A stretch of DNA of 9,330 bases from Thermoprotei archaeon (lineage in GTDB: Archaea > Thermoproteota > Thermoprotei > Thermofilales > B20-G17), in the NCBI GenBank assembly GCA_003650785.1, contig QMRW01000046.1:1-9330 (forward strand), given 5' to 3'. Positions 1 through 6,894 of the stretch are shown one piece after another. Both the position numbers and the translations under genes were made by a program. The notes below the pieces were generated by a model. That model ran no database searches and had not been told where the DNA came from. It was given only the letters and a program-made list of their open reading frames with translations. Positions within the stretch are counted from its first letter, which is position 1. Every line of letters starts with the position of its first letter.

Positions 1-447
1 AATCCTCTTGGCTACAGTCTCTATAGTAGTGAGTTCAATCTTTCTAGCGACCTCTAGTGCCTTCTCCTTATTCATCCTATGCTTTTCATCCAGGTATATC
101 TTCATCATAGGTGTAGAGGGAGTTCTTCTAGCGTCGACAATTTCAATAAGCCTGGGAAGTCCTAAGGTAACGCTAAACTCCCTTATACCAGCGAAGTGAA
201 ATGTTCTAAGTGTCATCTAAGTACTAGGTTCACCTATGGATTGAGCTGCTACAATTCCTACGGATTCACCAGGTTCTATTAGGCTCTTTCTATACTCTTT
301 AACAGTCTCTTCTATAATCCTTCTAGCCATTTTCTCATCTATATCCAGTTTACTAAGCTTGTCCTTCAACTCCCCTATTATAGAGTCGGGAAGTCTCTCT
401 CGATACTCAGAAAGTATGTACTCTAGCTCTTCTTCAGTCAAAGCCAT
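1..447 (-). CDS. rpoA2: RNA polymerase subunit A'' (RpoA2), 5' part only, with an in-frame TAG at codon 77
   Basis: This is the C-terminal piece of the archaeal largest RNA polymerase subunit, which carries the trigger loop and part of the jaw. The start is taken as the ATG at 447 because GGAGGTG at 460-454 lies 6 bases upstream; a GTG at 456 is inside that Shine-Dalgarno site and is unlikely. Residues 1-76 form a helical N-terminal part followed by the signature GIVAAQSIGEPST. The next codon, at 219-217, is TAG. The same frame then continues MTLRTFHFAGI, LGLPRLIEIVDARR and on to base 1 with no further stop (72 codons), all typical RpoA2 sequence. Known homologues read EPGTQMT or EPATQMT here, so TAG replaces the trigger-loop glutamine. 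The 3' end lies outside the window. It follows rpoA1 after one base. Identity is secure; whether one full-length protein is made is not. Confidence 0.9.
217..219 (-). other. In-frame TAG replacing the conserved trigger-loop Gln codon of rpoA2
   Basis: On the minus strand the codons read GGT GAA CCT AGT ACT TAG ATG ACA CTT AGA, giving GEPST-stop-MTLR. The frame does not shift across the stop, and both flanks match RpoA2. The affected residue is equivalent to yeast Rpb1 Gln1078 and the Gln of the E. coli beta' EPGTQLTMRTFH segment. A single C-to-T change from CAG would produce it. An ATG follows at once, but its best Shine-Dalgarno match (GGTGA) is 13 bases upstream and also encodes the invariant Gly-Glu, so it is weak evidence for reinitiation. 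Confidence 0.92.
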
Positions 448-448
448 A

Positions 449-3127
449 CTATCCACCTCCTTTCAGAGTCCTTCTAATTATCATATCGAGATCTACAGGT
501 TTTCCATGGAAGCTCTTTACAGGATCTACACTGTCATCACCATATTTTAATTGTACTATACTCCTCTGAGCTGTACGTACTGTACCATCATACTCTACAT
601 GTATATCTTGAAGTGCATTGATTAACCTCCTCTGCATGTATCCACTCTGTGCAGTCCTAACGGCTGTATCTACTAATCCCTCTCTACCGGCCATAGCATG
701 GAAGAAGAACTCTATGGGGTTTAAGCCTTTACCAAAGCCATTATATACAAAGCCCCTAGCTTTAGCTCTTAGGTCTCCTCTCTTAAAGTGCGGAAGTACC
801 CTATCAATGTATCCTCTCCTTATTCTCTCACCTTTTACTGACTGTTGACCTAATAATGATGTCATCTGGGTTACGTTAACTTTCTTAGCCCTAGCTCCTG
901 TTCTAGCCATTATCATAGCCTCGTTATCTAGTCCTATGTACTCACTGAGTACATTACCAACTCTTTCTAGAACTAGTGAAAGTGCTTCCATTATCCTAGC
1001 TTCTAGAGTTTCCTCCAAGGTTTTACCGGGCAAGGGCTCTAATTCTCCTCTCTTAGCTATCTTAATCAACTCATTAACCTTTTTCTCTCCCTCTTTTACA
1101 ATTTCTCTTATCCTCCTATGAGCTTCCTCTGGAATGTCTAAATTATCTATACCCATAGTGAAACCATGCTGATCGAGAAACTTTATCAGCATCCTAAAGA
1201 CACTATCCATGAATTCCCTCGCAGCATCTGTACTATAGGCCCTTATCAAGTACTGTACTATATTCTCTGGTTTTTCAGCACCTATGGAGTTCTTATCTAT
1301 TACACCAGTTAGTATTTCGCCGTCTTCCACTACCAGGTAGGCGTCGTATGGACACTCCATGCCTAGGCATATAGGGCATTTTAGGCATATTGAGGCCTGC
1401 TTAGTAAAGCTTATAGCTTTGGGGAGGAAGAGACTAAATATCTGCTTACCACTCCACAGCTCAATTGGCCACTTAATGACAGGTTCGGGTAGGGGGCCCT
1501 TATAACCTGCTTCTATGAGGAGACTAGTGGTTCTGCTCTTAGTAAGTAGAGTAGTCTTTTTAGTTAAGAGGAATGCTGCCGTTATATAATCGTGTATAGC
1601 ACCTATTATTGGACCACCATATCTAGGCGATAATATATGTTCTTGAACCAACATTAGTACTTTAGCCTCAGCTCTAGCTTCCTCATTCTGTGGTGCATGT
1701 AAGTTCATCTCATCTCCATCGAAATCGGCATTGTAAGGAGGACATACTACTAGGTTAAGTCTAAAGGTCTTATAGGGTAGTACCTTAACCTTATGAGCCA
1801 TTATGGACATTCTATGGAGTGAGGGCTGTCTGTTAAATAGTACAATATCCCCATCTATAAGGTGGCGCTCAACTATATAGCCAGGAGCTAGAGTCTCAGC
1901 TAGGGCCTCTCTATCTCTGACAAATCTCAAATCTATTCTACTTCCATCAGGCTTTATGATATAGTTGGCTCCTGGATACTCAAAGGGTCCATTGATTACT
2001 AGTTTCTTAAGCTTTTCAATGTTCCATTCGTTTACATGTTCTGGTACCGTTAGTACTTTAGCTACTTCAATGGGTACGCCTACTTCATTAATACTTAAAT
2101 TGGGATCTGGTGAGATTACAGTTCTAGCTGAGAAGTCTACTCTTTTTCCAGAGAGATTCCCCCTAAACCTTCCCTCTTTACCCTTAAGTCTCTGTGCTAA
2201 AGTTCTTAACACTCTGCTACCAGCCCTATGCTTGGCTACAGGTACCCCAGGTATCTCGTTATCAAAATAGGTAGCTACATGGTATTGAAGTAGGCCCCAT
2301 AGGTCATCAATAAGTAGTTGTGGTGCACCCGATTCTATACTAATTCTAAGTCTCTCATTTATCCTAACAATGTCTACTAACTTATGTGTAAGATCATCTT
2401 CAGCTCTCATACCCGTCTCAAGTGTTATTGAAGGTCTAACTTGGACTGGAGGTATAGGAAGTACCATAAGAACCATCCACTCAGGTCTAGCGTATTCTGG
2501 ATCAATTCCGAGTAGGGGTAGATCTTCGTTGGGAATTCTCTCTAATCTCTCTCTTACATCCTTTGGAGTAAGCCTAATTATAGTACCATCTTCTAGTTCT
2601 TCATAGAATGAGTACGGTTTTTCGAGTCTTACTTTGTACTGAGGTGCGTGACAGTGAGGACATTCTGTTACCTTACTAGCTTCCTTTCTTATTTTTTCAA
2701 TAAGTTTAAAGCTTATGAGTTTCCACTCTTCTCCATATTTCTCTATCCTCTTCTTATAATATTCTATTCTCTCAGGTGAAAGTAGAATTCTTCCACATTC
2801 TCTACAGGTAGTACGAAGTAGCATGTATATAAGTCCAACAAACTCTACATGTATCACAGGTCTAGCTAGTTCTATGTAACCGAAATGACCTGGGCATGTC
2901 TGTGGGGGATTTCCACAGGTCTCACATCTAACTCCAGGCTCTACAGTACCTAGTCTTCTATCCATGAGACCTCCACTGATAGGCATTCCATCCTCGTCAT
3001 AGGTTTCTGATGTAACTATAGTTGCTATAGCATATCTTCTAATGGTATCAGGAGATAGTATTCCAAACTTTATACCTTTGATTACTTTCACAGTTTCATA
3101 TTCCCTACTTATACTAGCTAGACCCAT
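449..3127 (-). CDS. rpoA1: RNA polymerase subunit A' (RpoA1)
   Basis: This 892-residue protein is the N-terminal two-thirds of the largest RNA polymerase subunit and carries the catalytic Mg site. Clamp zinc ligands are visible as C68, C71, C78 and H81, and a second set as C108, C111, C156 and C159. The NADFDGDEM motif is at 466-474, with the Mg-binding Asp468, Asp470 and Asp472. A separate cysteine group (C581, C584, C587, C592) precedes the DAYLVVEDGEILTGVIDK stretch. The bridge helix is around 806-838 (GREGLVDTAVRTAQSGYMQRRL). The chain ends in KGGG, whose codons also form the rpoA2 Shine-Dalgarno site. The ATG start is supported by GAGGTGA five bases upstream, within the last rpoB codons. 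The stop is TAG. If that TAG were read through, only Tyr-Gly-Phe-Asp would be added before a TGA. Confidence 0.97.
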   Translation of the reverse strand: MGLASISREYETVKVIKGIKFGILSPDTIRRYAIATIVTSETYDEDGMPISGGLMDRRLGTVEPGVRCETCGNPPQTCPGHFGYIELARPVIHVEFVGLIYMLLRTTCRECGRILLSPERIEYYKKRIEKYGEEWKLISFKLIEKIRKEASKVTECPHCHAPQYKVRLEKPYSFYEELEDGTIIRLTPKDVRERLERIPNEDLPLLGIDPEYARPEWMVLMVLPIPPVQVRPSITLETGMRAEDDLTHKLVDIVRINERLRISIESGAPQLLIDDLWGLLQYHVATYFDNEIPGVPVAKHRAGSRVLRTLAQRLKGKEGRFRGNLSGKRVDFSARTVISPDPNLSINEVGVPIEVAKVLTVPEHVNEWNIEKLKKLVINGPFEYPGANYIIKPDGSRIDLRFVRDREALAETLAPGYIVERHLIDGDIVLFNRQPSLHRMSIMAHKVKVLPYKTFRLNLVVCPPYNADFDGDEMNLHAPQNEEARAEAKVLMLVQEHILSPRYGGPIIGAIHDYITAAFLLTKKTTLLTKSRTTSLLIEAGYKGPLPEPVIKWPIELWSGKQIFSLFLPKAISFTKQASICLKCPICLGMECPYDAYLVVEDGEILTGVIDKNSIGAEKPENIVQYLIRAYSTDAAREFMDSVFRMLIKFLDQHGFTMGIDNLDIPEEAHRRIREIVKEGEKKVNELIKIAKRGELEPLPGKTLEETLEARIMEALSLVLERVGNVLSEYIGLDNEAMIMARTGARAKKVNVTQMTSLLGQQSVKGERIRRGYIDRVLPHFKRGDLRAKARGFVYNGFGKGLNPIEFFFHAMAGREGLVDTAVRTAQSGYMQRRLINALQDIHVEYDGTVRTAQRSIVQLKYGDDSVDPVKSFHGKPVDLDMIIRRTLKGGG
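454..460 (-). promoter_or_regulatory. Shine-Dalgarno site of rpoA2 inside the rpoA1 C-terminal codons
   Basis: GGAGGTG on the minus strand lies 6 bases before the ATG at 447 and encodes part of the terminal Gly-Gly-Gly of RpoA1. This decides the rpoA2 start in favour of the ATG over the upstream GTG at 456 and suggests translational coupling between the two polymerase halves. Confidence 0.75.
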
Positions 3128-6100
3128 CTACATCACCTCTACAGGATCACCTATTATAAGTCTAGGAGCAATACCAAGACTCATGAGCTCTTGAAGTAGG
3201 AGTTTAAAGGCGTAGGACATCGTTACGGGATATATTTCAGCTTCATCTCCACAAAGTCTGCAGGTGGGCTTACCTCTTCTTAGATCGTAATGAGCTATTA
3301 AACCACATTTCTTACAAACATACACTGTCGTCCTATCTGAGGACTCAAGCAATCTCTCCCTCAGTAGTATTATAGCACCATGCCCAAGTAGACAATCTCT
3401 CTCCATTTCACCAAATCTGAGACCACCACCTCTAGCTCTTCCTTCAGTTGGTTGTCTAGTGAGTATTTGAGTGAGCCCTCTGGATCTGACATGTATCTTA
3501 TCGGATACCATGTGATGTAGTTTCTGATAGTATACTATTCCTATGAAGATATCTGTCTCCAACTTCTCTCCTGTAATACCGTTGTACATTACTTCCCTTC
3601 CATCATATCTAAAACCTAGACTATGGAGTACATCTCTATAATCAATGCCTTCGAAGGGTGTAGCGTCTATGATCTTTCCACTTAGAGCTGCTACCTTACC
3701 TGCTATTGACTCCAATAGTTGACCAATAGTCATCCTAGAGGGAATAGCATGTGGATTAATTATCAGGTCAGGTACTATTCCATCCTCTGTAAAGGGTAGA
3801 TCCTCTTGTGGTGCTAGAAGCCCAACAACACCCTTCTGTCCATGTCTTGAAGCGAATTTATCACCTAACTCCGGTATTCTTAGATCTCTAACTCTAACCT
3901 TTACGAGTTTGTTACCCTCCGTCGTCTCAGTTATGATTACATTATCGACTATAGCTCTTTCTCCATATCTTATACTTATAGAGGTATCTTTTCGCCTTAC
4001 GGTAGGTCTCATGGCATATGCACCGTAAAATCTGGGAGGACTAGTTTTTCCTATGATAACATCTCCTCCTGAGACTTCAGCTTCTGGAGGGGCTATACCG
4101 TCATCCTCCAGATGTATGTATGCTTCGGTTGATCTATATCCTGAGATATCCTCACCAGGAACTTCTATTTTATCCTCCAAGCCTCCTGGATACCTTCTCT
4201 CCTCTGCTTCATAGGTTCTGAAGAAAGTAGAGCGTGCTAGACCTCTCTCTACGGATGCCTTATTGAGGACTACAGCGTCTTGGATATTGTAGCCTCCGAA
4301 GGTAGCAATGGCCACTACAAAGTTCTGTCCGGCAGGCCTATTGTTATAGCCGGAGAGTTCTAGTACTTTTGTAGTCACTATTGGTCTCTGAGGATAGTGA
4401 AGGAGATGCATCCTAGAGTCCATTCTATACCTGAAGCTAGCGAGGGGGATACCAAGGGCTTGTTTACCCATAGCAGCTTCATAAGTATTCCTTGGTGATT
4501 GATTGTGTTCAGCATAGGGTATTATAGATGCTACTATTCCGAGTATAGCATTAGGTACTATCTCCATATGAGTGTGTGCCTTTGTTAGCTCCTCGGGTTT
4601 TATAGCAATATAGGCATCTTCCTCCTCATCCGGATCTAGGTATTCTACTATTCCAGCCTTTACTAGATCACTCCACTTCCAGATACCCTCTTTAAGTCTC
4701 TTTATATGTTCAGGTCTTAACCTAAGCTCTCCATTCTCGACTATAAGTAGGGGTCTTCTGAGTCTACCCTCATCACAATTCACATGAATTTCATCTATAG
4801 TGGCAGTCCTTAAGTGTGCCACATTCACTTCATCTGATATCCTACCCTCTCTACGCATTTTTCTCAATTTTGTTACGAGTTCCTTGGCATTTGTATGGAT
4901 ACCTATGAGTCTTCCATTAAGGTATACCTTAGTACCTCTAATCCTCTTACTTCTAGCCTTCTCGATAGGTATTACATTTAAATTGTAGAGTAAGCTCTCT
5001 ATCTCCGACTCATCACATCCCAATGATACCATAGCGAGTAGCGCTAGATTCTTTACGAGACCACAGTTCTGCCCCTCTGGACTTTCATTAGGACAGAGTC
5101 TACCCCACTGGGTAGCGTGTAATTCTCTGGCTTCGAAGTGTGGTTGAGTTCTACTCAGTGGTGAGACTACTCTTCTCAAGTGACTTATAGTGGCTATGTA
5201 ATTTGTCCTATCGAGTATCTGGCTGACACCAGTTCTTCCTCCTACCCAGTTACCAGTAGCCATGGCATGCATTATCCTATTCGTTATTATATCAGCTCTT
5301 ACTAAGGTCTCTAATTTAATTTCTCTACTCCTACTTCTTATCCTCTCTAACTGATACCTGAGGTCTTTAAGGAATTGCTTTAGAGCAGATCTGAACTGCA
5401 TAGTCAGTAGAGTACCATCGAGTTTAAGCCTCTTATTACCGTAGTGATCCTTATCATCGGGTTTTCTTCTACCCAAGTATAATTCAAGTAGCTTCTCAAC
5501 CATTTGGCCTATAAAATATGCCTTAGCTCTTCTAGTTTTCTCATCGGGACTTGTACCTATGTGCGGTAGGAAATAGTTATCGAGAGTCTGTCTTGCTCTC
5601 TCAATCCTTACATCTCTAGGTTGACCTATAGCTATCCTACTTCCAATGTAGTCAAGGGCCTCTTCAACACTTCTAATAGCAACAGCCTGTTGTAGAGATG
5701 GAAGGAACTCTCGTAGAATCTCTTCATCATCCGATACTGCTTGAAGCACCTCTTTATCGGTAGGTAATCCTAGAGCCATCATGAGTATAGCTACTGGTAT
5801 CTTACCTGCAACTGATGGAAACTGAACGTATATACTACCATCTTTACGTCTTTCCATCACTATAGGTACTCTATAACTTGTAGTTGCTGAGAACACCTTA
5901 GCCATATGAGTTACTGATGATCCTTCTCTTCCATAATCTACTAGGATTTTATTTATAGCTAGATCCTCTTGTATTATGAGTACTCTTTCAGAACCATTTA
6001 TTATGTAATATCCTCCGGGATCTCTTGGGTCCTCTCCAGCAGCAATAAGCTCATCTTCACTCATCTGAGAGAGTGGGCAGTATTTAGACTTGACCATAAT

Positions 6101-6469
6101 AGGGATACTACCTATGTAGACCATTGTAGGCTCTCCTTCACCTCTCTCTGTAACCAGTGTCATCTCGAGGTAGACAGGAGCTGCATAGGTTAAGTTTCTG
6201 ATACGAGCTTCATGGGGTAATATCTGAGAGTAAGAGCCATCAGCTTCTCTGACTCTAGGCTCTCCTACCTGAATTCTACCAAACTTCACGTAGAGTCCTG
6301 GTATACTAGTCTCTAGAATGCCAATCTCATCAATCATTTCCTGTAATTTTTTCTCGATGAAATTATTGAATGAGTCTAGGTGCTGTCTCACCAGTCCCAT
6401 TTCTTTTATGAAGGCCTTAACCAGTACCCATAGATCCTCTGTAGAGGGAACCCATTTCTCCTTACTCAT
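3128..6469 (-). CDS. rpoB: RNA polymerase subunit B (RpoB), unsplit
   Basis: This 1113-residue protein is the second-largest RNA polymerase subunit, forming the wall, lobe, hybrid-binding region and one side of the active centre. Conserved blocks are in the expected order: NESPEGQNCGLVKNLAL from 461, HNQSPRN at 655-661, GDKFASRHGQKG at 869-880, RQPTEGRARGGG at 1005-1016 and GEMERDCLLGHGA at 1020-1032. A C-terminal zinc ribbon has C1052, C1055, C1070 and C1073. Length and continuity match the unsplit archaeal form rather than the B''/B' split seen in many euryarchaea. The ATG at 6469 has GGGGTGA four bases upstream, overlapping the rpoH stop; the gap to rpoH is 4 bases. The gene ends in TAG directly abutting the rpoA1 ATG in the same frame. 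No frameshift or missing motif was seen. Confidence 0.98.
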   Translation of the reverse strand: MSKEKWVPSTEDLWVLVKAFIKEMGLVRQHLDSFNNFIEKKLQEMIDEIGILETSIPGLYVKFGRIQVGEPRVREADGSYSQILPHEARIRNLTYAAPVYLEMTLVTERGEGEPTMVYIGSIPIMVKSKYCPLSQMSEDELIAAGEDPRDPGGYYIINGSERVLIIQEDLAINKILVDYGREGSSVTHMAKVFSATTSYRVPIVMERRKDGSIYVQFPSVAGKIPVAILMMALGLPTDKEVLQAVSDDEEILREFLPSLQQAVAIRSVEEALDYIGSRIAIGQPRDVRIERARQTLDNYFLPHIGTSPDEKTRRAKAYFIGQMVEKLLELYLGRRKPDDKDHYGNKRLKLDGTLLTMQFRSALKQFLKDLRYQLERIRSRSREIKLETLVRADIITNRIMHAMATGNWVGGRTGVSQILDRTNYIATISHLRRVVSPLSRTQPHFEARELHATQWGRLCPNESPEGQNCGLVKNLALLAMVSLGCDESEIESLLYNLNVIPIEKARSKRIRGTKVYLNGRLIGIHTNAKELVTKLRKMRREGRISDEVNVAHLRTATIDEIHVNCDEGRLRRPLLIVENGELRLRPEHIKRLKEGIWKWSDLVKAGIVEYLDPDEEEDAYIAIKPEELTKAHTHMEIVPNAILGIVASIIPYAEHNQSPRNTYEAAMGKQALGIPLASFRYRMDSRMHLLHYPQRPIVTTKVLELSGYNNRPAGQNFVVAIATFGGYNIQDAVVLNKASVERGLARSTFFRTYEAEERRYPGGLEDKIEVPGEDISGYRSTEAYIHLEDDGIAPPEAEVSGGDVIIGKTSPPRFYGAYAMRPTVRRKDTSISIRYGERAIVDNVIITETTEGNKLVKVRVRDLRIPELGDKFASRHGQKGVVGLLAPQEDLPFTEDGIVPDLIINPHAIPSRMTIGQLLESIAGKVAALSGKIIDATPFEGIDYRDVLHSLGFRYDGREVMYNGITGEKLETDIFIGIVYYQKLHHMVSDKIHVRSRGLTQILTRQPTEGRARGGGLRFGEMERDCLLGHGAIILLRERLLESSDRTTVYVCKKCGLIAHYDLRRGKPTCRLCGDEAEIYPVTMSYAFKLLLQELMSLGIAPRLIIGDPVEVM

Positions 6470-6473
6470 TCTA

Positions 6474-6719
6474 TCACCCCGGTACCACCAGTCTAAGTGC
6501 TATTGACTTACCAGCAGTTCTACTCTTTCTCAATATAAGGATTACATCTCCAGGCTTAGCGCCTATAGCTACTGCAGCTGGATCAGAGGCTAGTATCCAT
6601 GGGAGTTGAGATTTATTTAAACCTAGGGTCTTCAATAGTCTATTAGCATCCTTAGGAGGGAGGACTATATGTTCGGGTACTAATTCATGATCCAGTACCG
6701 TAAACTTACGTTTAGTCAT
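6474..6719 (-). CDS. rpoH: RNA polymerase subunit H (RpoH/Rpo5)
   Basis: This small RNA polymerase subunit, related to the C-terminal domain of eukaryotic Rpb5, binds the jaw region of the A subunits. With the ATG at 6719 the protein has 81 residues. It shows the family pattern: DHELVPEHIVL near the N terminus, then QLPWILASDPAA, GAKPGDVILILRKS and a C-terminal VVPG. An in-frame GTG at 6731 would add four residues (MVEV). It lies one base from the GGAGGTG at 6739-6733, too close for normal initiation, while the ATG is 13 bases from it, which is rather far. I prefer the ATG, with some doubt. It is the first gene of the polymerase operon and stops in TGA, which forms part of the rpoB Shine-Dalgarno site. 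Confidence 0.94.
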   Translation of the reverse strand: MTKRKFTVLDHELVPEHIVLPPKDANRLLKTLGLNKSQLPWILASDPAAVAIGAKPGDVILILRKSRTAGKSIALRLVVPG

Positions 6720-6732
6720 AACTTCGACCACA

Positions 6733-6739
6733 CACCTCC
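6733..6739 (-). promoter_or_regulatory. Shine-Dalgarno site of rpoH
   Basis: GGAGGTG on the minus strand matches the archaeal anti-Shine-Dalgarno sequence. Spacing is 13 bases to the ATG at 6719 and 1 base to the GTG at 6731. The other three polymerase genes in the operon have 4 to 6 bases after the equivalent GTG/GTGA, so neither rpoH start fits perfectly. Confidence 0.6.
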
Positions 6740-6755
6740 AGAATCCATACTTAAG

Positions 6756-6769
6756 ACTAGGCTATTCTA
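6756..6769. repeat. 14-bp direct repeat, copy 1 (rpoH side)
   Basis: ACTAGGCTATTCTA occurs here and again at 6859-6872, and nowhere else that I noticed in the window. This copy lies between the predicted rpoH TATA box and transcription start, where a bound repressor would block initiation. The flanks extend it into an imperfect dyad, with TTAAGA at 6751-6756 and TTCTAA at 6764-6769. The function is inferred, not shown. Confidence 0.7.
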
Positions 6770-6778
6770 ATGGGCATA

Positions 6779-6793
6779 AATATAAATCTTTCT
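6779..6793 (-). promoter_or_regulatory. Predicted promoter (BRE/TATA) of the rpoH-rpoB-rpoA1-rpoA2 operon
   Basis: On the minus strand a purine-rich BRE-like AGAAAGA (6793-6787) directly precedes TTTATATT (6786-6779). With the usual archaeal distance of about 26 bases from the TATA centre, transcription would start near 6756. That leaves a leader of roughly 37 bases containing the rpoH Shine-Dalgarno site. Position and composition fit well; there is no experimental support here. Confidence 0.65.
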
Positions 6794-6843
6794 CCTCAAG
6801 AAACGGATATTCAGGCTGAGATTACATTGTACTGGGTATACTA

Positions 6844-6859
6844 GGAAAACCTATTTTAA
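6844..6859 (+). promoter_or_regulatory. Predicted promoter (BRE/TATA) of feoB
   Basis: GGAAAACC (6844-6851) followed by TATTTTAA (6852-6859) resembles an archaeal BRE/TATA pair. The predicted transcription start is near 6881, giving a leader of only about 14 bases. No good Shine-Dalgarno site lies before the TTG start, which is compatible with a short-leader or nearly leaderless mRNA. An alternative weaker TATA-like element is at 6836-6841. Confidence 0.5.
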
Positions 6860-6872
6860 CTAGGCTATTCTA
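6859..6872. repeat. 14-bp direct repeat, copy 2 (feoB side)
   Basis: This is the identical ACTAGGCTATTCTA, beginning at the last base of the predicted feoB TATA box and ending before the predicted start of transcription. The copies are 103 bp apart, about ten helical turns. The core TAGGCTA resembles the centre of DtxR/IdeR-type iron operators. That would suit an iron transporter gene, but the outer half-sites match poorly. Confidence 0.7.
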
Positions 6873-6894
6873 TCTCTGCACGGGATCATAGGGC

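Noticed and set aside
217..219. Pyrrolysine inserted at the rpoA2 TAG
   Set aside because: The position demands a nucleotide-contacting Gln, no pyl genes are in the window, and two of the four complete genes appear to use TAG as a normal terminator. It is kept only as a remote option under UAG decoding.
1..447. rpoA2 as a decayed pseudogene
   Set aside because: Apart from the single TAG, the frame is open and conserved to the window edge, and the gene sits in an otherwise intact essential operon.
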